Shown: positions 42,547-51,679, counted from the first letter of the stretch. The stretch is 64,000 nucleotides of DNA from Anaerolentibacter hominis (GCF_032380675.1 NZ_JAWDIX010000001.1:806001-870000); one strand, 5' to 3'. Numbers and translations: made by a program. The notes: generated by a model from the letters alone, not told the origin.

Positions 42547-42801
42547 GTGGAAAGAAATCTGAGAAAGACCCGTGTTGGTCAGGTTGTCAGTGACAAGATG
42601 GACAAAACGATTACAGTAGCTGTTGTGGATAACGTAAAACATCCGCTTTACAATAAGATCGTGAAGAGAACATACAAATTGAAAGCGCATGATGAGAACA
42701 ATGATTGTCATGTAGGCGACAGAGTTAGAGTAATGGAAACAAGACCTTTGTCCAAGGATAAAAGATGGAGACTTGTAGAAATTATTGAAAGAGCGAAATA
42801 A
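42547..42801 (+). CDS. rpsQ: 30S ribosomal protein S17
   Basis: The 84-residue OB-fold protein begins ERNLRKTRVGQVVSDKMDKT and has ETRPLSKDKRWRLVEI near the end. It starts with GTG behind GGAAGGAGG and binds 16S rRNA early in assembly. Confidence 0.99.
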   Translation: MERNLRKTRVGQVVSDKMDKTITVAVVDNVKHPLYNKIVKRTYKLKAHDENNDCHVGDRVRVMETRPLSKDKRWRLVEIIERAK

Positions 42802-42826
42802 TCTCTACTGAAAGGAGTAATTTAGC

Positions 42827-43195
42827 ATGATCCAACAAGAATCAAGACTTAGAGTTGCGGATAATACCGGTGCAAAAGAGCTTCTCTGCATCCGTGTATT
42901 GGGCGGTTCAACTAGAAGATATGCTGCTATCGGCGATATTATTGTTGCTACGGTTAAAGATGCAACACCAGGTGGTGTTGTAAAAAAGGGTGAAGTTGTA
43001 AAAGCAGTTGTGGTTCGTACAAAACATGGTGCACGCCGTAAAGACGGCTCCTACATCAAATTTGACGAGAACGCTGCTGTTATCATCAGAGATGACAAGA
43101 ATCCAAGAGGTACACGTATTTTCGGGCCTGTAGCACGTGAGCTGAGAGAGAAACAGTTCATGAAAATTGTTTCTCTGGCGCCGGAAGTATTATAA
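42827..43195 (+). CDS. rplN: 50S ribosomal protein L14
   Basis: The 122-residue protein has IQQESRLRVADNTGAKELLC and GTRIFGPVARELRE, the L14 signature. It lies at the subunit interface and is the target of the silencing factor RsfS. AAAGGAGT precedes the ATG. Confidence 0.99.
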   Translation: MIQQESRLRVADNTGAKELLCIRVLGGSTRRYAAIGDIIVATVKDATPGGVVKKGEVVKAVVVRTKHGARRKDGSYIKFDENAAVIIRDDKNPRGTRIFGPVARELREKQFMKIVSLAPEVL

Positions 43196-43207
43196 GGAGG
43201 TATCAGC

Positions 43208-43516
43208 ATGGCAATGACAAAAATCAAAAAGGGTGATACCGTTAAGGTGATCACCGGTAAAGATAAAGGCAAAGAGGGCAAAGTCCTTTCCGTTTTAAAG
43301 GGAGAAAAAGTAATCGTTGAAGGAATCAATATGATTACAAAACATGCGAAACCAAGCCAGGCAAATCCTCAGGGCGGTATCGTAAATCAGGAAGCTGCTA
43401 TTGATATTTCCAACGTGATGTATGTGTATAAAGGAAAAGTTACAAGAGTCGGTTTTGCTGAGAAAGACGGCAAAAAGGTACGTGTCGCAAAGACTACCGG
43501 CGACGTAATTGACTAA
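43208..43516 (+). CDS. rplX: 50S ribosomal protein L24
   Basis: The 102-residue protein has the KOW motif (IKKGDTVKVITGKDKGKEGK) and VEGINMITKHAKPS. It is an assembly initiator of the 50S subunit. The ATG at 43208 is seven bases after AAGGAGG; a second ATG at 43214 is less well placed. Confidence 0.99.
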   Translation: MAMTKIKKGDTVKVITGKDKGKEGKVLSVLKGEKVIVEGINMITKHAKPSQANPQGGIVNQEAAIDISNVMYVYKGKVTRVGFAEKDGKKVRVAKTTGDVID

Positions 43517-43540
43517 TAAGAGGAGAGGAGGTTTCATAAG

Positions 43541-44080
43541 TTGACTAGATTAAAAGAAACTTATTTGAATGACATTGCAGATGCAATGATGAAAAAATTC
43601 GGATATAAAAATGTAATGCAAGTGCCGAAACTTAATAAGATCGTAATCAACATGGGTGTAGGCGAAGCAAAAGATAACTCAAAGGCTCTTGACTCTGCTG
43701 TCAGAGATATGGAGATTATTGCCGGTCAGAAGGCTGTTACCACTAAGGCTAAAAATTCTGTGGCAAACTTCAAAATCCGTGAAGGCATGCCGATCGGATG
43801 TAAAGTGACATTAAGAGGCGAGAAGATGTATGAGTTCGCAGATCGTCTGATCAACCTGGCTCTGCCTCGTGTACGTGATTTCAGGGGTGTTAACCCGAAC
43901 GCATTTGACGGAAGAGGCAACTACGCACTCGGTATTAAAGAGCAGCTGATTTTCCCGGAAATCGAGTACGATAAAGTTGATAAAGTAAGAGGTATGGACA
44001 TCATTTTTGTTACAACTGCAAAAACCGATGAAGAAGCCCGTGAATTATTGACATTATTTGGAATGCCGTTTGCAAAATAG
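43541..44080 (+). CDS. rplE: 50S ribosomal protein L5
   Basis: The 179-residue protein has NKIVINMGVGEAKDNSKAL, GCKVTLRGEKMYEF and the ending LLTLFGMPFAK. It binds 5S rRNA. The start is TTG at 43541, supported by AGAGGAGG upstream. Confidence 0.99.
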   Translation: MTRLKETYLNDIADAMMKKFGYKNVMQVPKLNKIVINMGVGEAKDNSKALDSAVRDMEIIAGQKAVTTKAKNSVANFKIREGMPIGCKVTLRGEKMYEFADRLINLALPRVRDFRGVNPNAFDGRGNYALGIKEQLIFPEIEYDKVDKVRGMDIIFVTTAKTDEEARELLTLFGMPFAK

Positions 44081-44098
44081 TTAGGAGGAATAGATTAC

Positions 44099-44284
44099 AT
44101 GGCTAAAACGTCTATGAAGATTAAACAGCAGCGTCCTGCAAAGTTTTCTACAAGAGAATACAATCGTTGCAGAATTTGCGGTCGTCCACATGCTTATTTA
44201 AGAAAATACGGAATCTGCAGAATCTGCTTCCGTGAGTTGGCATATAAAGGACAGATACCGGGCGTGAAAAAGGCAAGCTGGTAA
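44099..44284 (+). CDS. rpsN: 30S ribosomal protein S14, zinc type
   Basis: The 61-residue protein has two CxxC pairs (CRICGRPHAYLRKYGICRIC), so it is the zinc-binding S14 form common in Firmicutes. It ends in the conserved PGVKKASW. TTAGGAGG precedes the ATG. Confidence 0.99.
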   Translation: MAKTSMKIKQQRPAKFSTREYNRCRICGRPHAYLRKYGICRICFRELAYKGQIPGVKKASW

Positions 44285-44309
44285 ATTTTAGGAAGGAGGC
44301 AACTTTAAA

Positions 44310-44711
44310 ATGACAATGAGTGATCCTATTGCAGATATGCTTACAAGAATCCGTAACGCAAATACTGCGAAACATGATACAGTAGATGTACCTGCTTCTA
44401 AGATGAAAGTGTCAATCGCTGAGATTCTTAAAAGAGAAGGCTATATCAAAGGTTTTGAGATCGAAGAAGTCGGCGGTTTTAACAACATTCACATCACTTT
44501 AAAATATGGTGCAGATAAGAATGAAAAAGTCATCACAGGTCTGAAGAGAATTTCCAAACCAGGTCTGCGTGTATATGCTAACGTGGAGGAACTTCCCAAA
44601 GTTCTGGGCGGTCTTGGAATCGCTATTATTTCTACAAACAAAGGAGTCCTGACCGACAGAGAAGCAAGAAACGAGAAGGTCGGCGGAGAAGTTCTGGCGT
44701 TTGTCTGGTAA
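44310..44711 (+). CDS. rpsH: 30S ribosomal protein S8
   Basis: The 133-residue protein has MSDPIADMLTRIRNAN and the ending STNKGVLTDREARNEKVGGE. S8 is a primary 16S binder and a known spc-operon regulator in E. coli. AAGGAGGC precedes the ATG. A 183-nt gap to rplF follows, containing an ATTCTTCATTCATCACTCTT-like dispersed repeat near 44848-44880. Confidence 0.99.
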   Translation: MTMSDPIADMLTRIRNANTAKHDTVDVPASKMKVSIAEILKREGYIKGFEIEEVGGFNNIHITLKYGADKNEKVITGLKRISKPGLRVYANVEELPKVLGGLGIAIISTNKGVLTDREARNEKVGGEVLAFVW

Positions 44712-44894
44712 TTGATTTAACAGTAAGGGAAGCGGGAATACTCGAAGAGAATACATCCACTTCCAAAATGTAGCAAATATAACATAGAGAGAAGTGAATA
44801 AAGGGATGGTGGCGTCTGGAGAACTGCTGTTTCGTTCCGATGATACATTCTTCATTCATCACTCTTCATTATTCATGATTAAGGAGGTAACGGC

Positions 44895-45437
44895 ATGTCA
44901 CGAATTGGAAGAATGCCTATCGCGGTACCGGCAGGCGTAACTGTTGATATTGCAGAAAATAATAAAGTGACTGTAAAAGGACCGAAGGGAACTCTGGAGA
45001 GAGTCCTTCCGTCTGAAATGAATATTAATAAAGAAGGCGAAGTAATCGTTGTTTCAAGACCGAACGATTTAAAGAAGATGAAATCTTTACACGGCCTGAC
45101 CAGAACTCTGATCAACAACATGATTATTGGTGTAAATCAGGGCTATGAAAAAGTTCTTGAAATCAACGGTGTTGGTTATAGAGCTGCAAAATCAGGAAAA
45201 GAATTAACACTTTCATTAGGCTATTCACATCCTGTTGTTATGGTTGACCCGGAGGGCATTGAGTCTGTTGTGGAAAATCAGAACAAGATTATTGTCAAAG
45301 GAATCGATAAAGAAAAAGTCGGCCAGTACGCTGCTGAAATCAGAGAAAAGAGAGCTCCGGAGCCATATAAGGGCAAAGGTATCAAGTATGCTGATGAGGT
45401 TATCAGACGTAAGGTTGGTAAGACTGGTAAAAAATAA
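44895..45437 (+). CDS. rplF: 50S ribosomal protein L6
   Basis: The 180-residue protein begins SRIGRMPIAVPAGVTVDI and ends with RAPEPYKGKGIKYADEVIRR, the L6 signature. AAGGAGGTAAC precedes the ATG. It is preceded by an unusually wide gap for an spc operon. Confidence 0.99.
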   Translation: MSRIGRMPIAVPAGVTVDIAENNKVTVKGPKGTLERVLPSEMNINKEGEVIVVSRPNDLKKMKSLHGLTRTLINNMIIGVNQGYEKVLEINGVGYRAAKSGKELTLSLGYSHPVVMVDPEGIESVVENQNKIIVKGIDKEKVGQYAAEIREKRAPEPYKGKGIKYADEVIRRKVGKTGKK

Positions 45438-45454
45438 TAAAGGAGTGAAAAGCA

Positions 45455-45823
45455 ATGGTTAATAAAGAATCCAGAACGAAAATTCGCGAAAATAAACATA
45501 GAAAAATACGTAATCGTTTTTCCGGAACTGCGCAGAGACCACGTTTAGCTGTATTTAGAAGTAATAACCATATGTACGCTCAGATCATTGATGATACCGT
45601 CGGCCATACTTTAGTTGCTGCTTCCACCCTGGAAAAGGATGTAAAGAGTGCATTAGAGCAGACCGATACAGTTGAAGCTGCTGCTTATCTTGGCGGGGTT
45701 ATTGCAAAGAAAGCATTGGATAAAGGAATCACGAATGTTGTTTTTGACAGAGGCGGATTCATTTATCAGGGAAAAATCAAAGCGTTGGCAGATGCAGCAA
45801 GAGAAGCTGGTCTGGTATTCTAG
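45455..45823 (+). CDS. rplR: 50S ribosomal protein L18
   Basis: The 122-residue protein has RPRLAVFRSNNHMYAQIIDD and VFDRGGFIYQGKIKALADAA. It binds 5S rRNA with L5. AAAGGAGTG precedes the ATG. Confidence 0.99.
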   Translation: MVNKESRTKIRENKHRKIRNRFSGTAQRPRLAVFRSNNHMYAQIIDDTVGHTLVAASTLEKDVKSALEQTDTVEAAAYLGGVIAKKALDKGITNVVFDRGGFIYQGKIKALADAAREAGLVF

Positions 45824-45838
45824 TAGGGAGGAAAACAG

Positions 45839-46348
45839 ATGAAACGTACAATTATTGATGCTAGCCAGATGGAGTTAGAAGATAAAGTAGTATCAATTAA
45901 GCGTGTAACAAAAGTAGTAAAAGGCGGACGTAATTTCAGATTTACTGCTTTGGTTGTTGTTGGTGACAAGAACGGACACGTGGGTGCAGGTTTAGGAAAA
46001 GCAACTGAAATTCCGGAAGCGATCCGCAAAGGAAAAGAAGATGCGATCAAAAAAATGATCAGCCTGCCGATTGATGAGAATGGCAGTGTACCACATGATT
46101 TTATCGGAAAATTCGGCAGTGCTCAGGTTCTGCTGAAGCGTTCCCCGGATGGTACCGGAATTATTGCCGGCGGTCCTGCCCGTAATGTATTGGAGTTAGC
46201 AGGTTACAAGAACATTCGTACCAAGTCACTTGGTTCCAACAATAAGCAAAACGTAGTTCTTGCTACAATCGCTGGTTTAGGCGCATTAAAAACTCCGGAA
46301 GAAGTGGCAAAACTTCGCAATAAAACAGTAGAAGAAATCAAAGGTTGA
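45839..46348 (+). CDS. rpsE: 30S ribosomal protein S5
   Basis: The 169-residue protein has RVTKVVKGGRNFRFTALVVV, GDKNGHVGAGLGKATEIPEA and the C-terminal domain with VLELAGYKNIRTKSLGS. It is important for decoding accuracy. GGGAGGAAAAC precedes the ATG. Confidence 0.99.
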   Translation: MKRTIIDASQMELEDKVVSIKRVTKVVKGGRNFRFTALVVVGDKNGHVGAGLGKATEIPEAIRKGKEDAIKKMISLPIDENGSVPHDFIGKFGSAQVLLKRSPDGTGIIAGGPARNVLELAGYKNIRTKSLGSNNKQNVVLATIAGLGALKTPEEVAKLRNKTVEEIKG

Positions 46349-46373
46349 TAGACTTTTTCAGGAGGTGTTTAAA

Positions 46374-46556
46374 GTGGCAGATAAGTTGAAAGTAACTTTA
46401 GTAAAATCTACGATCGGCGCCATTCCGAAACATAAAAAAACTGTAGAAGCGTTAGGACTTAAGAAACTCAACAAGACCGTAGAGCTTCCGGACAACGCTA
46501 GTACAAGAGGCATGGTTGCTCAGGTAAAGCATTTAGTTAAAGTTGAGGAAATCTAA
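46374..46556 (+). CDS. rpmD: 50S ribosomal protein L30
   Basis: The 60-residue protein has KLKVTLVKSTIGAIPKHKKT and the ending VAQVKHLVKVEEI. The GTG at 46374 is chosen because CAGGAGG lies eight bases upstream; the GTG at 46365 falls inside that site. Confidence 0.97.
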   Translation: MADKLKVTLVKSTIGAIPKHKKTVEALGLKKLNKTVELPDNASTRGMVAQVKHLVKVEEI

Positions 46557-46585
46557 AGTTTGCAATGTTAGGAGGTGCACATAAA

Positions 46586-47026
46586 ATGAATTTATCAGAA
46601 TTGAGACCCGCAGAAGGTTCCAAGCAGAGCGGTAATTTCAGAAAAGGCCGTGGTCATGCATCAGGTAACGGCAAGACCGCAGGTAAGGGCCATAAGGGTC
46701 AGAAAGCCCGTTCCGGGGCTCCCAGAGTAGGCTTCGAAGGCGGTCAGATGCCTTTGTACAGAAGAATTCCGAAGAGGGGCTTCACAAATAGAAATTCAAA
46801 AGAAATTATCAGCATTAACGTGGACGTACTCAACCGGTTTGAGGACGGCGCTGTCGTTACTGTTGAGTCATTAAAAGAAATTGGAATCATCAATAACCCG
46901 AAAGACGGTGTAAAGATTCTTGGAAATGGAGAATTAACCAAGAAATTGGATGTCAAAGTAAACGCGTACAGTAAAAGCGCCGTTGAAAAAATCCAAAATC
47001 TTGGTGGAAAAGCAGAGGTGATCTAA
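46586..47026 (+). CDS. rplO: 50S ribosomal protein L15
   Basis: The 146-residue protein has LSELRPAEGSKQSGNFRKGR, GHASGNGKTAGKGHKGQKAR and FEGGQMPLYRRIPKRGF. The ATG at 46586 follows AGGAGGTGC. Its stop overlaps secY by one base. Confidence 0.99.
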   Translation: MNLSELRPAEGSKQSGNFRKGRGHASGNGKTAGKGHKGQKARSGAPRVGFEGGQMPLYRRIPKRGFTNRNSKEIISINVDVLNRFEDGAVVTVESLKEIGIINNPKDGVKILGNGELTKKLDVKVNAYSKSAVEKIQNLGGKAEVI

Positions 47027-48363
47027 TGTTTAAGACATTAAAAAATGCCCTCAAAGTGAAAGAAATCCGCAAGAGATTACTTTACACACTGGTTTGTCTG
47101 GTCATTATCCGTTTTGGGTGTCAGATTGCCGCGCCTGGTATTAATAAGGCATATGTGGCAGGCTGGTTCGGAAGTCAGGTAAATCTGGGCTTTTTGGATG
47201 CGTTAACCGGTGGTTCCTTTACTCAGATGTCAATTTTTGCGCTGAATATTTCACCTTATATCACATCTTCCATTATTCTGCAGCTTCTTACTATCGCTAT
47301 TCCGAAGCTGGAAGAAATGCAGAAAGAGGGAGAAGAAGGCAGAAAGAAAATTCAGAACTATACCCGCTTTGTAACCATCGCTCTGGCAGTACTTGAGAGT
47401 GCCGCTCTGGCAATCGGATTTGGTAACCAGGGCTTACTGGAGGGCGGAGCTACATTTTCCAATGTTGTTGTTCTGATTGTGGCTATGACAGCCGGTACTG
47501 CTTTCCTGATGTGGCTGGGTGAAAACATCACACAGAAGGGTGAGGGAAATGGTATTTCCATGATCCTGTTGTTTAACATTGTCTCTTCTATGCCTGCCAG
47601 CATTTCGCACCTGTATACAACCTTTATTTCAGGTGCCAGCAATGTGGCAAATGCGATCATCGCAGCGGTTATTATTATCGCAGTTATCGTAGGCATGGTT
47701 ATCTTTGTTATCGTGCTGCAGGATGGAGAGAGAAGGATTCCGGTTCAGTATGCAAAGAAGGTACAGGGACGTAAGGTTGTAGGCGGTCAGAGCTCCAACA
47801 TTCCGCTGAAAGTCAACACCGCAGGTGTTATCCCGGTTATCTTTGCAAGCTCTATTTTCTCCTTCCCGATTGTAATCGCTTCTTTCCTGGGTGTTTCACC
47901 GGCTTCCGGTGCAGGCGCTTCTTTCGGTCAGAAGATATTGAAGATCTTAAGCACAAACGCATGGTTTAATTTCTCCAGTTTCGGAGAGTTCAAGTATACT
48001 CTGGGATGTCTGGTATATATTGCATTGATTGTTTTCTTTGCATATTTCTATACCTCCATCACCTTCAATCCGCTGGAGATTTCCAACCGGATGAAGAAAC
48101 AGGGCGGCTTTATTCCGGGTATCCGTCCCGGCAAGCCAACGATGGACTACCTGACAAAGGTATTGAATTATATTATCTTTATCGGGGCGATCGGACTTAC
48201 AATTATTGCTGTGGTTCCGTTCATTTTCTCTGGTGCCTTTGCGGCGGATGTTTCCATCGGCGGTACTTCTCTGATCATTGTTGTAGGTGTTATTCTGGAG
48301 ACAATGAAGCAGATCGAGTCACAGATGCTTGTGCGTCATTACAAAGGATTCCTGAACAACTAA
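47026..48363 (+). CDS. secY: Preprotein translocase subunit SecY
   Basis: The 445-residue protein has ten predicted membrane helices, starts IRKRLLYTLVCLVIIRFGCQ, and has SIFALNISPYITSSIILQLL and the C-terminal IRPGKPTMDYLTKVLNYI. It is the channel of the Sec pathway. The ATG overlaps the rplO stop. Confidence 0.99.
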   Translation: MFKTLKNALKVKEIRKRLLYTLVCLVIIRFGCQIAAPGINKAYVAGWFGSQVNLGFLDALTGGSFTQMSIFALNISPYITSSIILQLLTIAIPKLEEMQKEGEEGRKKIQNYTRFVTIALAVLESAALAIGFGNQGLLEGGATFSNVVVLIVAMTAGTAFLMWLGENITQKGEGNGISMILLFNIVSSMPASISHLYTTFISGASNVANAIIAAVIIIAVIVGMVIFVIVLQDGERRIPVQYAKKVQGRKVVGGQSSNIPLKVNTAGVIPVIFASSIFSFPIVIASFLGVSPASGAGASFGQKILKILSTNAWFNFSSFGEFKYTLGCLVYIALIVFFAYFYTSITFNPLEISNRMKKQGGFIPGIRPGKPTMDYLTKVLNYIIFIGAIGLTIIAVVPFIFSGAFAADVSIGGTSLIIVVGVILETMKQIESQMLVRHYKGFLNN

Positions 48364-48397
48364 GCGCTTAAACGCAGGAGTTTGGGGTGATAGGTTG

Positions 48398-48423
48398 GCT
48401 GTAACGAGAATATTCGTTACAGC
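48398..48423 (+). other. Hairpin after secY
   Basis: GCTGTAACGA-gaatat-TCGTTACAGC is a perfect 10-bp stem followed by TTTCC, a weak terminator or attenuator before adk. Confidence 0.6.
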
Positions 48424-48470
48424 TTTCCTGGATTTATGAACAAAATGACGCAGGTATTGACAGCGGCCTG

Positions 48471-48500
48471 TTGACAGGTTTGCGTTATGTTTTGTACAAT
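48471..48500 (+). promoter_or_regulatory. Internal promoter before adk
   Basis: TTGACA (48471-48476), 18 nt and TACAAT (48495-48500) could give adk-map-infA their own transcript. Confidence 0.6.
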
Positions 48501-48619
48501 AGAGATAATCGCCGCGAGGCTTCGGTCTGGGAGGTTTTCCCATTCGCATGATATAGCGGCAGGTGCAGGACCTGATGTTGAGGCATAAAAGAATTCATTT
48601 GAAAGAAAGGAAAATTGAT

Positions 48620-49264
48620 ATGAAGATAGTTATGCTCGGAGCTCCTGGTGCCGGCAAGGGCACCCAGGCCAAAATGATCGTGAAGAAATATAGTATACCG
48701 CAGATTTCCACCGGTGATATCTTTCGTGCAAATATTAAAAATGGTACAGAATTAGGAAAGAAAGCAAAAACCTACATGGACCAGGGGGCGCTGGTTCCGG
48801 ATGAACTGGTAGTTGACCTGGTGATGGACCGTCTGAAACAGGATGACTGTGCCAACGGCTTTGTGCTGGACGGCTTCCCGAGGACGATTCCTCAGGCGGA
48901 AGCGCTGGACGCCGCATTGGCAAAGAGCGGTGACAAGCTGGATTACGCAGTGGATGTGGAAGTGCCGGACGAATCAATTATTCATCGTATGTCAGGGCGC
49001 AGAACTTGTATTTCCTGCGGGGGGACCTTCCATATTAAATATAATCCGACGAATAAAGAGGGAGTCTGCGATATCTGCGGCGGAGAGACCGTGCTGCGTG
49101 ATGACGACAAGCCGGAAACGGTGAAAAAGCGTCTTGAGGTATATCATGCTCAGACCCAGCCCCTGATTGACTATTATAAGAAACAAAATATTCTGGCCGA
49201 AATTGACGGCACGAAGGATATGGATGACGTATTCAGTGCTATCACGGCTATATTAGGTGACTAA
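48620..49264 (+). CDS. adk: Adenylate kinase
   Basis: The 214-residue enzyme has the P-loop GAPGAGKGT (7-15), DGFPRT, and a zinc-binding LID (CISCG and CDICG). It equilibrates AMP, ADP and ATP. The ATG at 48620 follows AAAGGAAA; an upstream in-frame start at 48563 would add an unlike leader. Confidence 0.98.
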   Translation: MKIVMLGAPGAGKGTQAKMIVKKYSIPQISTGDIFRANIKNGTELGKKAKTYMDQGALVPDELVVDLVMDRLKQDDCANGFVLDGFPRTIPQAEALDAALAKSGDKLDYAVDVEVPDESIIHRMSGRRTCISCGGTFHIKYNPTNKEGVCDICGGETVLRDDDKPETVKKRLEVYHAQTQPLIDYYKKQNILAEIDGTKDMDDVFSAITAILGD

Positions 49265-49374
49265 AGACCATAGTTTCGGCGCAGGAAGATCTGCCCGGAC
49301 GGTAATCAGATGTATTTGCTTTGCCGCGGTCAGGCGTATCTCTGCCTGACTGTTGGTTTGAGTAGGAGGAAATC

Positions 49375-50130
49375 ATGTCTGTCAGTATTAAATCGGAGCG
49401 TGAAATAGAGTTGATGCGGGAGGCCGGGCGTTTGCTGGCCATCGTTCATGAAGAAATGGAAAAGATTATTCGCCCGGGTATTTCCACAATGGATATTAAC
49501 CGGAAGGGCGAAGAGGTGATACGCAGCTTCGGCTGTATCCCTTCCTTTTTAAATTATGAAGGCTATCCGGCGTCTATCTGTGTTTCCGTTAATGATGAAG
49601 TGGTCCACGGCATTCCCGATAAAAAGAGAATACTGATGGAGGGGGATATTGTCAGCCTGGATGCCGGCCTGATTTATCAGGGCTATCATTCCGATGCGGC
49701 ACGTACGTATGGAGTAGGCGAGATATCACCGGAGTCGCAGGATCTGATCAATGTGACCAGAGAGAGCTTCTTTGAAGGAATCAAATTTGCCAGAGAAGAT
49801 AATCATCTCTATGATATATCGGAGGCAATACAGAAATATGTAGAAGCCCACGGATATTCCGTGGTGCGGGATCTGGTAGGGCATGGTATCGGAACAAACC
49901 TGCACGAAGATCCGCAGATACCCAATTTCGGGCAGAACCGCAGAGGACTGAAATTGAAGGCGGGTATGACTCTGGCGATTGAACCTATGGTCAATGCCGG
50001 CAGGCTGGATGTCTGGTGGCTGGAGGATGACTGGACAGTTGCCACGGAGGATGGCTCACTATCGGCTCATTATGAGAATACGATATTGATCACAGATGGA
50101 GAACCTGAAATATTGTCGTTGAGAAAGTAG
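49375..50130 (+). CDS. map: Methionine aminopeptidase, type I
   Basis: The 251-residue enzyme has the metal ligands in order: D in SLDAGLIYQGYHSDAARTYG (two Asp), H in VGHGIGTNLHEDP, E in LAIEPMVN and E near the end. It removes initiator Met. AGGAGG precedes the ATG. Confidence 0.97.
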   Translation: MSVSIKSEREIELMREAGRLLAIVHEEMEKIIRPGISTMDINRKGEEVIRSFGCIPSFLNYEGYPASICVSVNDEVVHGIPDKKRILMEGDIVSLDAGLIYQGYHSDAARTYGVGEISPESQDLINVTRESFFEGIKFAREDNHLYDISEAIQKYVEAHGYSVVRDLVGHGIGTNLHEDPQIPNFGQNRRGLKLKAGMTLAIEPMVNAGRLDVWWLEDDWTVATEDGSLSAHYENTILITDGEPEILSLRK

Positions 50131-50146
50131 GAGGGAAAACGTAAGT

Positions 50147-50365
50147 ATGTCGAAGACTGATGTAGTTGAAATTGAAGGAACTGTAGTGGAGAAGCTGCCG
50201 AATGCCATGTTTCGGGTGGAACTGGAAAATGGACATATTGTACTGGCACATATCAGCGGTAAGCTGAGAATGAATTTTATCCGTATTCTTCCGGGTGATA
50301 AGGTAACACTGGAACTCTCCCCGTATGATCTGACCAAGGGCAGAATAATCTGGAGAGATAAATAA
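50147..50365 (+). CDS. infA: Translation initiation factor IF-1
   Basis: The 72-residue OB-fold protein has EIEGTVVEKLPNAMFRVELE, NGHIVLAHISGKLRMN and the ending YDLTKGRIIWRDK. It binds the 30S A site. GGAGGGAAAACG precedes the ATG, 16 nt after map. Confidence 0.99.
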   Translation: MSKTDVVEIEGTVVEKLPNAMFRVELENGHIVLAHISGKLRMNFIRILPGDKVTLELSPYDLTKGRIIWRDK

Positions 50366-50445
50366 GGAATACCGCGGACCGCGGTTTAACACTGGTAGCA
50401 AAGCGGTTATTGATATAGGGAGAGCGCAAGCGTCTTGAAAGCAGG

Positions 50446-50513
50446 TTTGAATGATCAGGTAGCAGCGCAAGCGTTTTAGAAGTAACTTTGAATGATCAGG
50501 TAGCAGCGCAAGC
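50446..50513. repeat. Direct repeat between infA and rpmJ
   Basis: A 27-nt stretch containing TTTGAATGATCAGGTAGCAG occurs at 50446-50472 and 50487-50513, period 41. A third shorter GCGCAAGCG copy precedes it near 50424. Confidence 0.8.
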
Positions 50514-50642
50514 TCGCAAAACCTGTCGGTTTGCTCGCTTAGGGGCTTCGCCCCATATATTTAAAAATCATAGCTTGTCAGAATACAAAATACGCTTCGC
50601 TTTTTTGCATTCTTCTAAGCTCTGATATTTTAAATTTGCGCT
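50505..50642. repeat. Complex inverted-repeat element (GCTCGCTTA family, copy 2)
   Basis: The outer arms are AGCGCAA (50505-50511) and TTGCGCT (50636-50642). Then come GCTCGC, AAACC-tgtc-GGTTT, GCTCGCTTA, GGGG-cttcg-CCCC and ATATAT. The inner arms are ATTTAAAAATCATAGCTT and AAGCTCTGATATTTTAAAT. The order matches the element at 18864-18994. Confidence 0.7.
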
Positions 50643-50666
50643 GGCTCTGTTTAATAAAATTTTAGC

Positions 50667-50695
50667 TTGCCTTATATTGGTAACGGTGCTATAAT
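50667..50695 (+). promoter_or_regulatory. Promoter for rpmJ and the alpha operon
   Basis: TTGCCT (50667-50672), 17 nt and TATAAT (50690-50695), with TGC directly before the -10, is a very strong match. Confidence 0.85.
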
Positions 50696-50729
50696 ATAAA
50701 ACGGACTTTTGTGAAAGGAGGGAATCATA

Positions 50730-50843
50730 GTGAAAGTAAGATCTTCCGTAAAACCGATCTGCGAAAAGTGCAAGATCATTAAAAGAAAGGGAAGTGTCAG
50801 AGTAATCTGTGAGAACCCGAGACACAAACAAAGACAAGGCTAA
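50730..50843 (+). CDS. rpmJ: 50S ribosomal protein L36
   Basis: The 37-residue protein reads KVRSSVKPICEKCKIIKRKG, then SVRVICENPRHKQRQG, with the zinc ligands C11, C14, C27 and H32. It starts with GTG behind AAAGGAGGG. It stabilises 23S rRNA near the L7/L12 stalk. Confidence 0.98.
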   Translation: MKVRSSVKPICEKCKIIKRKGSVRVICENPRHKQRQG

Positions 50844-51296
50844 TATACAACGGGAAACAAGAGGATATTCCTGTTGTTTAACAATATATTGACAGCAGAC
50901 AGTCCTTATGGGACGTCCCGCTGGTTAGCACTTGCTTTTTGTGTTACAGACGGCCGGAAAATCCGGCAAGTTTTGTGATACCGTGGAACAGTTACTGTTC
51001 TGGAAGCCGGTTGTCACCGTCAAATTCAGCCAGGCTTCGCGGATTGAGAGATTGATTCGTCACGGTTTAAAGCGGCTGGCGCTATGAAACACCTGGAAGG
51101 GTTGTGGAGATAGTGCAAAATGATTAAAGCAGAAAACCAAGGGGTTTTTCTGCGATTTTGTGTGAGTGGGGAAAACTGTACATTTCAACATAAACATACG
51201 AGGTCGTGTGTATATGACACTACAGAGGGAACTGCGCTGCACAGTAATTGAAATAAGAAAACTTACCAATTTAAACTATGGAGGTGTAATACGCAC
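50844..51296 (+). other. rpsM leader region
   Basis: The 453-nt gap before rpsM holds a GGAACAGT-t-ACTGTTCT hairpin (about 50991-51007), a GCCGG-aaaa-TCCGGC-like stem near 50953 and a TTGTTT-AACAA dyad near 50874. I see no coding frame with a ribosome site. A leader regulated by S4 is plausible for an alpha operon, but no consensus is recognised. Confidence 0.45.
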
Positions 51297-51665
51297 ATGG
51301 CTCGTATCAGTGGTGTAGATTTACCAAGAGAGAAACGCATTGAGATTGGTCTGACTTATGTATATGGTATCGGCAGAGCAAGCTCAAACCGTATTTTAGC
51401 GGAAGCTAAAGTAAATCCGGATACTCGTGTCAGAGATTTAACAGACGAAGAAGTAGCCAGAATTCGTGACGTAATTGACGCAAGTCAGGTTGTTGAAGGT
51501 GATTTAAGAAGAGAGATCGCCCTGAATATTAAACGGTTACAGGAAATTGGTTGTTACAGAGGCATTCGTCATAGAAAAGGCCTTCCGGTTCGTGGTCAGA
51601 AGACTAAGACAAACGCTAGAACAAGAAAAGGTCCTAGACGTACCGTAGCGAATAAGAAGAAATAG
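51297..51665 (+). CDS. rpsM: 30S ribosomal protein S13
   Basis: The 122-residue protein begins ARISGVDLPREKRIEIGLTY and ends TNARTRKGPRRTVANKKK, in contact with P-site tRNA. GGAGGTG precedes the ATG. Confidence 0.99.
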   Translation: MARISGVDLPREKRIEIGLTYVYGIGRASSNRILAEAKVNPDTRVRDLTDEEVARIRDVIDASQVVEGDLRREIALNIKRLQEIGCYRGIRHRKGLPVRGQKTKTNARTRKGPRRTVANKKK

Positions 51666-51679
51666 GAGGGTTTGTTGTA

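Noticed and set aside
50568..50837. Minus-strand 89-residue frame across rpmJ
   Set aside because: It is antisense to L36, to the strong promoter at 50667 and to the hairpin element.
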